From positions 10,365,501 through 10,429,500 of the forward strand of contig CANTUV010000055.1 of assembly GCA_947685225.1 (NCBI GenBank): DNA of 64,000 nucleotides, read 5' to 3'. Source of the stretch: Garcia nutans (lineage: Eukaryota > Streptophyta > Magnoliopsida > Malpighiales > Euphorbiaceae). The notes beneath the pieces were generated by a model, which was given only the letters and a program-made list of their open reading frames with translations, was not told the DNA's origin and did no database searches. A program made the translations under genes and the position numbers. Every line of letters starts with the position of its first letter. Positions within the stretch are counted from its first letter, which is position 1. This document shows positions 23,101 to 31,100 of this stretch, piece after piece.

Positions 23101-26100
23101 CCTATGGGTTTCTTGCTAAGAGGCACAGTTGTCAGTTGCCATGTGTTATTATGTTCGAAGGCTTATAGTTCTTCTTGCATAGCTTGAATCCACTCCTTGC
23201 ATTTGATAGCTTTTAGATATGTCTTAAGCTCCTGGATACTGGATAGATTAGCTAAAAAAATACATATGCTCAAATGTGAAGTGTTCAGTAAGGTTTGGAT
23301 CATGAGTTATAACGTAGAGTTATAATAGACAATATTTGTTTCAAAATCATTCAACCATGTGAGTGATATATTTTTTCTATGGAATCTTCTGGTGTTAAGA
23401 GGTAAAGAGGATATACCTTATTCCTGGATAGCAGTAATAGTTATTGGTTAAGTATTGGGTAAATGTTAGGAAGTATCAAAAGAAGGTATATTTATTTATG
23501 TTCTTATAGTAGATGAGAAATTTAGAATATCATTTAGTATTGGACATATGATGGCATTGTCAGTAGGAATTGGCATTTGATTAGTCTTAAAAGAATAAGT
23601 GTCTTCATGGAATTCAAAATCTCTAAAGGAGAGAGTAATTTTATTTTGAATGTCATACAGCTTGCATGCCTTCTATCCTAAGGAATGGCCAAGGTAAATA
23701 CATCTAATAGATTGAGGATCAAACTTTTCCTTTTGAGGGTAATATTTTTAGCAAAAGCTAAGCAACTAAAGGTCTTGACTAATGTATAATCAGGTGGTTT
23801 TGAGAATAGGAGTTCAAATGGGGTCTTCCAACTTAGAACTATTATGAAAATCTATTAATTAGAAAGGTTGCTTGTAGGATAACTTCTCCCCAAAACTAAA
23901 GAGGAAATCTAAATTCAAGCAATAGTACTCTTGCAACTTGGATAATGTGCTTATATTTTCTTTCTACTACTCTATTCTACTGTGGAGTATATACACATGC
24001 CTTTTGGTGCAAGGTGCCATGAGAGGATAGTAAAGTTTGGCATTAATTGCTTAAGAACTCAGCTCCTAAGCACAATTGATTTTACTTCCAAACCAACTTT
24101 CTACCATCATAATGAATTTTGTTAATAATGACATGGTTTGTAACTTATGATTCATCAAGAAAGTCCAAATTGCTTTATTATAATTATCAACCAATGTTAG
24201 AAAATAATGTGCTCCACTTATTATCAATTGAATAACTTTTTATCTACACAAATGTGGTTAGAAGCTCCACTATTTATAATCTAATAAGATTGAGCCTTAT
24301 TTTTTAGTGTGGAATTAGCGACAATACCTGCAAAATCATCTACTTGGAAAAAAATGATGTAGCTATTAGTGGATTTTTTTGGCCTTGATGTACTTGGATA
24401 TCTCTTATTTTGATCATTTTCCGCTATACCCTCTTGAGTTTTCTAGCCTTGATCTTCACTTGTGCCACTTGCTTCTGTGTTGTTCTTAGCCATATTGACT
24501 TGTGCTCTTCCTTACTTTCTTTGTCTTTTCTTTTTCAGTTCACTATACCATTCTGGTACCTCAATTATCATGACATAAATTTTCCTCAAGTGTACTGATC
24601 TCTCGTAGAAATCACAAAATTTGCCTTCATTCTTATTACTCCTTTTATTATATAAATACCTACTGCAGTTCTGCTTCTTGTTATTTGTAGTTCTTACAAA
24701 CATTATATTGTTCTTTGTACCTTCCTTTAAACTCATGTGAGCAAGCCTCTATTTCAAAACTCTAAGTACTAGAGAATGTGCCCTACTCACACATGGTAAT
24801 GGGTCCAATACAAGAACCCTAATTCTTGGTATTATCAAAACTATCATTTAGCCCCATAAGAAATTACATCTGTCTATTAAGAGAAATTGTGTCTTTCACT
24901 GATTTCCCTTCCCCACACTTACAGTTCCCATAGATACCGTGTATTGTTGGGCTCAAAACATTTTATTCATCCCATATAATTTTCTAAGATTCGTATAATA
25001 GGAATTGAGTATCAAATTACCTTATTTTACAAAGGCAGTCTCTCTTTGTAATTGGTAGAATTGTAGTCTATTCCATTCTCCATATTCTCTTCTAGCTCCT
25101 TCCAAAGCTCTCTTGCAGATGTTGTGTTAACAAAGGCCTTTGCAATTTCTTTGTTCCTCACATTCAAGATCCATTGTGTAACTATGAAATCGGTTCTACT
25201 CCATTTCTTAAATTCAACAGAGTCTTACTTTAGTATTTGGCTTATTCCATCAACGAAACTTAGCTTATTCTTGACTTTAAGTGCAATCTTCATTGATATG
25301 CTTCGCATGAGATAGTTGTTTCCATTCACTAACTATGAAACTCAGACCATGCCAAGATTATATGATGACTGAAGATGAATTGGATCTCCATTATTGAGGA
25401 TCCTAACTTCTTTTGACTAACGAGTGCCTTGATCTCTATTGTCACTTCTAAAACAAAATAAAAAGAATCTTATTAAAGAAACAAGAAAAATAGAGTAAGG
25501 TTGATCATCAAAAATTGCCCTTAAACTAGGCTCTGATACTATTAACAAAACCAACTCAATAGTTTAAAACAAGAAAAAAAAAATGCAAAACTAATACAAC
25601 ATCCAGCTCATAGCTCAATTCACAAGACCAAAACTAAATCTAACAACTTCTAAAAAAAAGCTAAAATTAACTAATTTTTCTTGCCAAAATACAAACAAAT
25701 ACTCAGTAAGCTAAAATAACGCATTTTAGTATTAAACGCAACATCCCACAATAATAAGCTAATAACATGTTCTTCATCCTCTAATTGTTCTTCCATTCTA
25801 TCTTCTATTTCTTCTTCCATCTATAACCCCTAGTTCAAGGACCATCAAATATCTACATTTTAGCAGAAAAAGCAAGAATATGTCCATTTCATATCATATC
25901 TTACTTCACAACTGTATTAATCCTTATTCATTTTCATGTTAATAAAGCTTAGCATTTTCAACTCCCCCTCAAATGATTAATCTATCAATATGCCATTTGA
26001 ACCATTGAGAGAAATATCAACTGAATCTTAGAGTTTGACTTCTGTTTGTTAGAATCAGTACAATGGATTCAATGAGTACAATGGATTCAATTGTTAATGA

Positions 26101-29100
26101 AATTGTTCATATCGATTGGAATTTGAGTGAACTAGTTTAGATAAAATTTACGGGTCAAGTAAAAAATTATCATCTCTATTTAAATATAAATATTTTGGGT
26201 GAATAATATTCTTCCTAATGGTGAATAGATTATATATGTGGTTCTTTTTTATCATTATTGATAGATTAGAAAATAATATAGCATAAACTATAACTATCCT
26301 TTTAAATGTTAATTGTGACTTTGACTAAGGGCTTAAATTTAAAATTCCATAGTTTCAAAGACAATTTTAGTATTAATGAGGAAAAATCTTATCAATTAAA
26401 TTTTAATAAGCTAAGTTTGATATAGATTTACATTTATGCTGCATACTTGTCACAATTTTAACCTTTTTTTTTTGTTTTTTTATATATATAGGTTCGCTTC
26501 CTTATATAATTACTGTCATTGGTAAGTGCACTACTTTCCAAATTGTTTATATAGTTCACATAATTAAACCTTAAATTGTAGTCATGACCTTGTTGAAATA
26601 GAATTTAATTAACTAAATTCTTATAATTATGAAGAAATATGGAAAGAAAAAGTAAAAATTAAATATTATTATTTTCTCATAACAAACTAATCATAAATGG
26701 TATATTTACTACATCAAGCAGAAACAAATCATGCAATAAGATGAATTACACAACGTGTGGTTGTAAAGATTTGAACACAACTTTAATTTAGTTGCAAAAT
26801 TTCAATCATTATCAATTTGATTGCCAAACTTTAATTAATTTAGTGATTGAAAGAATATCACAAGAATGAAAATGTGGTTTAAAAAAAGTTATATAGTTTA
26901 AGTATTAATGCATGCTTTTAGTGTCCTTATTATTAACATATAAATAGTCATAAAACCAATCTCTTCACTTCTCCCTTAATTTTCTTATTTCCTTTTGGAA
27001 TATGGTACTTTATAATTTTATTTAATATATTGAGACTATATTAATATTTTTGTATTAAACTATTAATACTACTTTGTGTAAGCTCTAAAATAAGTATATT
27101 TTAGCGAGAGAAAGTTTAATTTTCTTAGGAGATCTTCTTTATTGGGTCTGATAAGTGAATACATTTGTGAATTTAAAACACATCTATATTATATATATAA
27201 TATCTCATTTTTTTCTTTTTAATAAATTTTAATAATTTATATAAAATCTACAATTTAATATTTATTATATTTGAAACTATTAATCTTCTATTAAATAATT
27301 ATACAGTAATATAATTTCATAATATTAATTAAATAAATTATATTTGTGACTTTTAATTTTTTATAAATTAATTACACATTAATATAATTAAATATTATTA
27401 ATTGATTTATATATTTTTTAAGTAATTTGAAAAGTTAAAACATATATGACTCTTAACCTTCCTAAAAAATTAATAATAAATTAATTAATTAATTTATAAT
27501 AATTATTAATTATATATTTTTAGAAATAAAACAAACAAACAATGAAATATATGACTTTTTTTTATAAAATATAAATTAATTATACATTAATATAATTTAC
27601 TAATATATTTTAGAAATTTTAAAAGTTAAAAAATATATAACTCTTAACCTTCATAATAAATTAATTATAATTAAATAATTTTTTATAATAATAATTAATT
27701 TATATATTTTAGAAATTTAAAAAATTAAATAATAAAATATATAATTTTTGACATTCCTAATATATATGTATATATATATATATACACATCATCAAAATTT
27801 AAAAAAGGCTAACTCACATTTTTTCTTTTTTAATTATTTTTTTATTTAATTGTAATAATTTTTAAATTTAAAATTTAATAATTAATAAATTATATTTATG
27901 ACTTTTAATCTTCTACAAATTGATTACACATTAATATAGTTTAATAATATATTTATATTTTTTTAGAAATTTAAAAAATTAAAAAATATAAAACTCTTAA
28001 TATTCATAATAATATATTAATTATAAATTAAATAATTTATTTATAGCAATAATTAATTTATGTGTTTTAGAAATTTAAAAAATTAAACAATTAAATATTT
28101 GATATTTGACATTATGTAGATATAAGTCAATGAAAATGAAAGTATTATATGGTGCCAATATATATATATATATATATGTATGTATAATATGGAAAAAATA
28201 GTATTTATTATATTTAGTAAAAAAACTCATTAAAATGTGAATATAAAATATCATGTATTTAATAAATTATTAATAATATTTTTAACTTAAATTATTAATT
28301 TATAAAAATAAAAGTAATGCATTTAATAAATTATTATTATTTAAAATTATTAATACATGAAAATAAAAAGCTTATATATTTAATAAATTATTAATATAAA
28401 TTTAATAACTGAAAATATTAATATATAAAAATCAAATTTCATATATTTAATAAATTTAATAAATTATTAATAAATATTTTAACTGAAACTATTAATATGT
28501 GAAGATAAAAGATCATATATATAATAAATTAATAATTATCAATAAATTTTTAACTGAAACTACTAATATATGTAAAAATAAAAGATTATATATTTGATAA
28601 ATTATTACTATCTGAAGATAAAATATCTTTTATATATATATATATATATAATTTATTGACCAAAATTGAAAAATGAATTAAAAGTAGATTATCATGTAAT
28701 GTATATATATAATATAAAAATACCACGTGTTATATTTATTTATTTAAATATTATTTGTGTCCCATAATTTATTAAAAGTAGATTATGGCATAGGCATGCG
28801 ACTAGTTTGAACTTAAAAATCTTAAAACAATGAATTTATAAGTTATATTTTAGTAATCTCTCATTCAACTCCAAAGGGTTTCAATTTGAGGGAAGCATTT
28901 TTTTTAAAAAAAAAAACTTTATTTAGAGTGCTTCCATAGCCTTTACTCAATTGGTTTGGACCTACCATGAGTATCCTTGCTCTTCCATGTGGAAGTTACA
29001 ACAATAAAACTCAATCACCATGTCAATACTCGTACTTGTCAAACCATGAATTTTTATATTACTTGTTAACTCCATCAAGTCCAATTAGATGGTAAATCTT

Positions 29101-30583
29101 CTTCACATGGAAAGGAAGAATAAGGAGACTCCCAATTGACCCAAACCAAAGGAGTGGGACTTTGGATAATGTCATAAATACGCAAGTTTAAAAAAAAAAA
29201 ATTTGGTTACAAGGAGTCTAAGTTTAATATAAATAAAAAAACTAATAAACCTATTATCTTAAAATTTTGAGTCGAGATATGTGTTTAGGCCCCAAAATAT
29301 TTTCTCTTTATACTAATAGGAAGATCTCCTAAAGAATTAGACTTCTTAAAACTAACAAACTAGGCAAGAAGTTTCTGGTAATAAATAGATAGGTAGATAG
29401 GTAGCAAAGTAACACTAATATTTTCTCTAACTATTCTTCTTTTCTATTTCTACAGTGTTATACCGTGCAATGTTATTTTTTTTTAGGGGCAATATGTGCT
29501 ATCTCCTTTTTGTTCTATAAATGGCAAAGGAGACATCTTTCAACATATGACAACATTGAAGAATTTCTTCAACGTTATGATAATCTCATTCCAATTCGAT
29601 ACTCATACTCATATATCAAAAAGATAACAAAAGGATTTAAAGAAAAATTAGGTGAAGGAGGTTATGGCTCTGTATATAAAGGAAAACTTCGCAGTGGAAA
29701 TTTTGCAGCAATAAAAATATTGAGTACTTCTAAATCTAATGGTCAAGATTTTATCAATGAAGTTGCTACCATTGGAAGAATTCATCATGCTAATATAGTA
29801 CATCTTGTCGGTTTTTGTGCTAAGAAGTCAAAGCGTGCCCTTGTATATGAATTCATGTCAAATGGGTCTCTGGATAAATACATATTTTTACAAGAATCTA
29901 GCATCTTGATAAATATAAAGAATATGTATGAGATTTCTCTAGGAGTGGCTCGCGGCATTGAATATCTTCATCAAGGTTGTCACATGCAAATTTTGCATTT
30001 TGATATTAAGCCACATAATATTCTTCTTGATGAAAAATTCATTCCAAAAATTTCAGATTTTGGACTTGCAAAACTATATTCAACAGATAATAGCATCGTT
30101 TCTCTTACAGCAGCAAGAGGAACATTTGGTTATATGGCTCCAGAGTTAGTATACAAAAATATTGGTGGCATATCTTATAAAGCCGGTGTATATAGTTTTG
30201 GGATTTTATTGATGGAAATGGTTGGAAGAAGAAGAAGTTTGAATGCATTTGCTGAGCATTTAAGCCAGATTTATTTTCCCTCATGGGTTTATGAACAAGT
30301 CAATAAAGGAAAGGATATAGAATTGGGAGATGTTTCAGATGAGGAAAGGAAAATAGCAAAGAAGATGGTTATTGTAGCACTATGGTGTATACAATTAGAA
30401 CCCATTAATCGTCCTTCCATGCATAAAGTCGTAGGGATGCTAGAAGGAGATTTGGAAAACTTGAAAATGCCTCCAAAACCTTCTGTAATACCACAAGACA
30501 AGACAAAAGAGGCTCTTGCTATCGACATAAATCCAACAGAGCCAGCAAATACAGAAGGTAACTTTGTACATTCTAATGTATAA
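7407..30583 (+). CDS. LRK10L-type (GUB_WAK-binding) receptor-like protein kinase, about 8 coding exons
   Basis: Single-pass receptor kinase of the leaf rust 10 (LRK10L) family, expected at the plasma membrane. My exon model is 7407-8187, 8326-8367, 8833-8862, 14646-14684, 15096-15128, 16179-16217, 26492-26521 and 29487-30583; every junction is GT..AG and phase 1. Product order: signal peptide, GUB_WAK_bind domain, second cysteine cluster, a juxtamembrane stretch spelled by six mini-exons, a transmembrane helix spanning the last intron (IITVIGAICAISFLFY), then a Ser/Thr kinase. The frame is open through every exon although copia element 1 lies between exons 3 and 4 and nested copia elements 2 and 3 lie between exons 6 and 7. 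Oddities: a TAT-repeat poly-tyrosine tract in the ectodomain and Gly in place of the conserved kinase subdomain IX Asp. Family members are often linked to defence or stress responses, but ligand and substrate are unknown. Mini-exon usage is inferred without transcript data. Confidence 0.72.
8326..8367 (+). CDS. Mini-exon 2 (42 bp, phase 1-1)
   Basis: Preceded by a pyrimidine-rich tract and TTTGTAG, followed by GTGAGT. Joined in phase to exon 1 it reads YYYSDSDWLRDGVR. Part of the variable juxtamembrane segment between the cysteine-rich ectodomain and the membrane helix. Confidence 0.6.
8833..8862 (+). CDS. Mini-exon 3 (30 bp, phase 1-1)
   Basis: A long T tract and GGCAG acceptor precede it and GTAACG follows. 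In phase it reads EMFNDLRSIG. Copia element 1 begins 118 bp downstream, inside the next intron. Confidence 0.55.
8980..9457 (-). repeat. 3' LTR of copia element 1
   Basis: 478-bp LTR ending CCAACA. Its left end reads TTTGGGGG where the other copy has TGTTGGGGG. A minus-strand TATA box (CTATAAATAGAG) lies at about 9293-9307, so this LTR could start antisense transcription toward exons 3 to 1 of the receptor kinase. Confidence 0.9.
9475..10893 (-). CDS. Copia element 1 reverse transcriptase and RNase H
   Basis: This frame holds the C-terminal half of the polyprotein. Landmarks in order are YKARLVVKGF and FSPVVK (start of reverse transcriptase), QLDVKTAFLHGDL, YGLKQAPRQWY, the catalytic YVDDMLIV box, MVCTRPDIAHAVG, and RNase H with SSTEAEYIA, LCDSQSAIHL and HSRSKHIDVRYHW. 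It ends just inside the 3' LTR polypurine tract. It overlaps the upstream Gag-integrase frame in another frame because one base is missing from a run near 10890, so the two are halves of one original reading frame. Confidence 0.9.
   Translation of the reverse strand: MVFRLKAEQNNSQPRYKARLVVKGFRQKKGIDFEEIFSPVVKMSSIRVVLGLAASLNLEIEQLDVKTAFLHGDLEEEIYMEQPEGFRVKGKEHMVCRLQKSLYGLKQAPRQWYKKFDSFMVNHGYEKTTSDHCVFVNKFTDGDFIILLLYVDDMLIVGHNTEKIESLKKELAKSFAMKDLGSAKQILGMKISRDRTKRKLWLSQEKYIEKVLSRFNMSNAKPVSTPLAGHFKLSSKQCPSNEEEKEELKKIPYASAVGSLMYAMVCTRPDIAHAVGIVSRFLSNPGKEHWNAVKWILRYLKGTSKTCLCFGDNRPVLDSYTDADMDGDVDSRKSTSGYLITFAGAAVSWQSKLQKCIALSSTEAEYIAITEASKELLWMKKFLQELSIEQEKYVLLCDSQSAIHLSKNSTFHSRSKHIDVRYHWIRDALEMKSFQIEKVHTDDNGADMMTKALPTEKLVACRRIDGMANIPT
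10878..13433 (-). CDS. Copia element 1 Gag, protease and integrase
   Basis: Opens at an ATG (13433) downstream of the primer site and leader. The N-terminal third is a Gag of the UBN2/retrotrans_gag type (LNSSNYAVWKILMEDLL, then LLSSLPDSWETLV). A CCHC zinc knuckle (CYHCGKPGHIQKHC) follows. The protease site reads WIIDSACSYHI, with Ala where many copia proteases have DSG. The pre-integrase zinc region (LWHKRLGHLSEKGM) and integrase core (HTDVCSM, FIDDHSRKVW, DNGGEYRGP, TPQQNGVAERMNRT) follow. The frame ends out of register at the start of the reverse transcriptase region. Function: capsid formation, polyprotein processing and DNA insertion. Confidence 0.92.
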   Translation of the reverse strand: MDDKTTGTMVKLNSSNYAVWKILMEDLLCCKDLFETIELKGVKPADKNEAVWKLTDRKAAGTIRQSVEMSVINHIAHEKDAYTMWKKLEDMYERKTAQNKAFLIRKLVNLKYRDGKDASDHLSKFQEILNQLSTSKIVLDDEVQALFLLSSLPDSWETLVVTLSNMPEGKLTLDTVKESILNEETRRKEHGTSSSSDALVSVTERRGRSKTRHSQNSEKRDNSRRRSKSRKGVTCYHCGKPGHIQKHCRKWKKERAKENDEEKKDDAEVASVAIDVEALGNGSALISHAGLSECSTSQDSLWIIDSACSYHISSKKEYFSSLTLGDYGHVKTLNGTFVKNCGIGTICIKTNAGFDLWLEDVRYTPTTNFNLISVHCFDELGYANLFVNKTWKLTKGNLVYGRGKKFNTLYYTQAKVCTGVANAAEDSSADLWHKRLGHLSEKGMETLTKKKMLSLKGMPLKTCTDCLSGKQHRVSFQRSPSPSRKPGILELVHTDVCSMIDKSLSGCSYYVSFIDDHSRKVWALPIKSKDQVLNMFKVFHASVERQTGRKLKCVRADNGGEYRGPFEKYCSEHGIRLQKTVPKTPQQNGVAERMNRTIVERVRCMLSHAKLSKVFWAETMRTAVYLINLSPSTSLNGDVPEKVWSGKEISYDHLRVFGCRAFVHIPKDERSKLDSKSKQCIFLGYGNDDFGYRLWNPVEKKLVRSRDVVFLEDQTIEDIEKNEKPKSINEFPVDLDAEPYEVPQGVEENEQEEDGEPVQNDADSAPTEEPPQLRRSMRGRIPSQRYSPNEYDLLTQGGEPEDYQEAMEDVKKNEWLKAMQDEMKSLHDNHTYELVKLPQGKKALKNKWCSG
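13471..13647. repeat. Short tandem repeat in the leader of copia element 1
   Basis: About ten degenerate units of 16-19 bp built on GTATACGTGAATAGTA lie between the primer site and the Gag ATG (transcribed leader on the minus strand). Each unit keeps the GAATAGT core better than the flanks. A second small duplication (TACTATTCACCAAAA, twice, about 13660-13745) follows. Confidence 0.8.
13861..13873 (-). other. Primer-binding site of copia element 1 (tRNA-iMet)
   Basis: GGCTCTGATACCA on +, i.e. TGGTATCAGAGCC on the element's sense strand, two bases from the 5' LTR. Complementary to the 3' end of initiator Met-tRNA, the usual primer of plant copia elements. Confidence 0.85.
13876..14352 (-). 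repeat. 5' LTR of copia element 1
   Basis: 477-bp LTR, TGTTGGGGG to CCAACA. Minus-strand TATA box at about 14188-14202. Nearly identical to the 3' LTR, which points to a recent insertion. Confidence 0.9.
14646..14684 (+). CDS. Mini-exon 4 (39 bp, phase 1-1)
   Basis: Acceptor GCGTAG at 14640-14645, donor GTACGC at 14685. In phase with exon 3 it reads GEGGMPRLYDDAQ. Use of the earlier TTAG acceptor (ending 14640) would introduce a stop, so the later one is preferred. First exon after copia element 1. Confidence 0.52.
15096..15128 (+). CDS. Mini-exon 5 (33 bp, phase 1-1)
   Basis: Preceded by TTTTTTTGTGCAG and followed by GTGAGA. Joined in phase it reads NIFYRLHRIAH. Good splice borders on both sides. 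Confidence 0.58.
15723..15748 (+). pseudogene. Decayed duplicate of mini-exon 6
   Basis: Between an ATGCAG acceptor and a GTGAGA donor. It reads GSLPYLCLK when entered in phase 1 but is 26 bp long and leaves in phase 0, so including it would break the kinase frame. Its partner 470 bp downstream has the intact 39-bp length. Confidence 0.5.
16179..16217 (+). CDS. Mini-exon 6 (39 bp, phase 1-1)
   Basis: Acceptor ACGCAG, donor GTGAGA. In phase it reads GRRSMLYMPYYVL. The copy in the tandem duplication that preserves the frame. The next exon in use lies 10 kb downstream, beyond copia elements 2 and 3. Confidence 0.55.
   Translation, partial: DGGQCSICRIMS
16442..16640 (-). repeat. 3' LTR remnant of copia element 3
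   Basis: Alignable by eye with 25542-25720 (AACAAAACCAA, CTCATAGCTCA, ACTAATTTTTC, TTGCCAAAATACAAA, ACTCAGTA). The inner edge is blurred by a C-run and a CA microsatellite near 16640-16665. Confidence 0.6.
16988..17572 (-). repeat. 3' LTR of copia element 2, with internal minisatellite
   Basis: 585-bp LTR whose left terminus reads AG in place of TG. Near its right end four tandem units of about 35 bp carry TTAAGTTAGGCACCTCC. A minus-strand TATA-like box (CCTATATAAATGG) lies near 17357-17370. Confidence 0.9.
17647..21486 (-). pseudogene. Copia element 2 gag-pol, four in-frame stops
   Basis: The ATG at 21486 opens Gag (ADEGKMRIEKFDG, LLSSLPDSWSATV). Later landmarks are the zinc knuckle CYNCGKKGHFKKDC, protease WILDSGASFHS, pre-integrase LWHQRLGHMSEKGM, integrase HTDVWGPSP / DNGGEYKDR / TPQQNGVAERMNR, reverse transcriptase VKTAFLHGDL / YVDDMLVAG, and RNase H STTEAEYVAV / HCDSQSVIHLAKN. 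All segments lie in one register. Stops are at 20956-20958 (TGA where element 4 has CGA), 19456-19458, 19093-19095 (TAG for a Trp codon) and 18721-18723 (TGA for an Arg codon). No indel is needed. It cannot make a full polyprotein as it stands. Confidence 0.92.
21595..22180 (-). repeat. 5' LTR of copia element 2
   Basis: 586-bp LTR from TGTTGGGAAATG to TTATTAACA with four units of the 35-bp minisatellite. Differs from the 3' LTR at a few percent of sites by eye. Confidence 0.9.
22186..25541 (-). pseudogene. Degenerate pol/gag interior of copia element 3
   Basis: Minus-strand coding remnants of an old copia element from the element 2 insertion point to the primer site. The RNase H-side text is clear (YLKGNPGQGLFYPRNN just right of element 2). 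Further right, stops and indels break every frame into pieces under about 75 codons. No other gene is visible. Confidence 0.65.
25542..25776 (-). repeat. 5' LTR of copia element 3
   Basis: About 235 bp between the primer site and the target duplication TCCTC; ends CA at 25776 but begins TT where TG is expected, a sign of decay. Confidence 0.55.
25782..26491 (+). other. Intron sequence of the receptor kinase, no gene
   Basis: AT-rich host intron to the right of copia element 3. Around 26050-26100 the phrase AGTACAATGGATTCAAT is repeated directly. No open frame or element border is seen. Confidence 0.5.
26492..26521 (+). CDS. Mini-exon 7 (30 bp, phase 1-1), start of the transmembrane helix
   Basis: ATATATAG acceptor and a strong GTAAGT donor. 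In phase it reads GSLPYIITVIG, the first half of the membrane-spanning segment, completed by the first residues of the kinase exon (AICAISFLFY). That the two halves make one hydrophobic helix supports the exon call. Confidence 0.68.
26522..29486 (+). other. Last intron of the receptor kinase, AT-rich with degenerate tandem repeats
   Basis: 2965-bp intron. About 27300-28130 holds roughly four diverged units sharing words like GACTTTTAAT, ATTACACATTAATATA, TTTTAGAAATTTAAAA and ATATATGACTCTTAA. From 28225 to 28630 a second array shows about five units of 65-85 bp sharing TATTTAATAAATTATTA, ACTGAAACTATTAATAT and GATAAAAGAT. Long AT runs separate them. No coding sequence seen. Confidence 0.6.
29487..30583 (+). 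CDS. Kinase exon: end of transmembrane helix and cytosolic Ser/Thr kinase
   Basis: The acceptor TTTTTTTTTAG at 29486 gives the phase that joins mini-exon 7; another AG at 29455 is out of frame. Motifs: glycine loop GEGGYGSVYKG (29651-29683), ATP-anchoring Lys in AIK (29714), HANIVHLVGFC, catalytic loop HFDIKPHN with Asp at 30002 and Asn at 30017, DFG at 30056-30064, activation segment RGTFGYMAPE, then KAGVYSFG. In that last motif Gly (GGT, 30185) stands where nearly all eukaryotic kinases have Asp, which normally braces the catalytic loop. The catalytic Asp is preceded by Phe, so this is a non-RD kinase, as usual for LRK10L proteins. Stop TAA at 30581. The domain is full length. ATP binding looks intact; activity may be reduced by the Asp loss. 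Confidence 0.85.
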
Positions 30584-30607
30584 ATGCTTATTAATATGTA
30601 TATGTAC

Positions 30608-30640
<33 letters not shown>

Positions 30641-31100
30641 CACATTGCAATATATATTAAAAACTTGTGATGGTATTGCATATAATTTCATATCTCATGA
30701 CCATTTAGCTAATGTTTGCCACAAAAATAAATAGTTAGATGTTATTGTGTATACAATTATGACTTGGATTGTTCATTTCTAGGTTTAATCAAGATACAAG
30801 GATAATTCTTAAGTTTCTTTCCAAGTAGCAATGAAGAATAAAAATAATGACAACTTTTTTTTCTCATATTATTGATTTTGCTCTAGTGAAATTTAATTTC
30901 TCGTTAATATTTATTTATAATTTTATTTTACATATTATAAATAAATTTTCTTTTACATTTTACCAACTTTTGCTTCTCTATGTTTTTTAGTAAGCAAATG
31001 TTGGATTTTTTTTTGTTCTTTTCAATAATTTTGCTCATTGAAGATATTTCTTAAATATATTTTTCTCTAAATATTTTAATGATCGTAGAATTAAGATGGG
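30584..31100. other. 3' flank of the receptor kinase
   Basis: Begins with the 3' UTR region and an alternating ATGTATATGTACATATATAT microsatellite (about 30595-30645), then AT-rich spacer up to the repeated gypsy-derived block. No gene. Confidence 0.5.

Larger units (their letters stand above)
16442..25776 (-). mobile_element. Copia element 3, old degenerate retrotransposon, split by element 2
   Basis: Minus-strand copia relic. The right (5') LTR at about 25542-25776 is followed by TCCTC (25777-25781), matching TCCTC at 16437-16441, read as the target duplication. The primer site is GGCTCTGATACTA at 25529-25541. The left LTR starts at 16442 (TCAACAAAACC, against TTAACAAAACC at right) and shares CAGCTCATAGCTCA-type words with it. 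Pol remnants on the minus strand include HWKCALHVFKYLKGNPGQG (22190-22290) and LVYEKHKVEFILPQHISSSN (about 16765-16830), both RNase H-end copia motifs. Many stops and frameshifts; no long frame survives. Net length without element 2 is about 4.1 kb. Confidence 0.78.

Noticed and set aside
28900..29200. SINE-like text (CTCAATTGGTTTGGACCTACC) in the last intron
   Set aside because: An A-box-like word is present but no B box at the right spacing and no flanking duplication.
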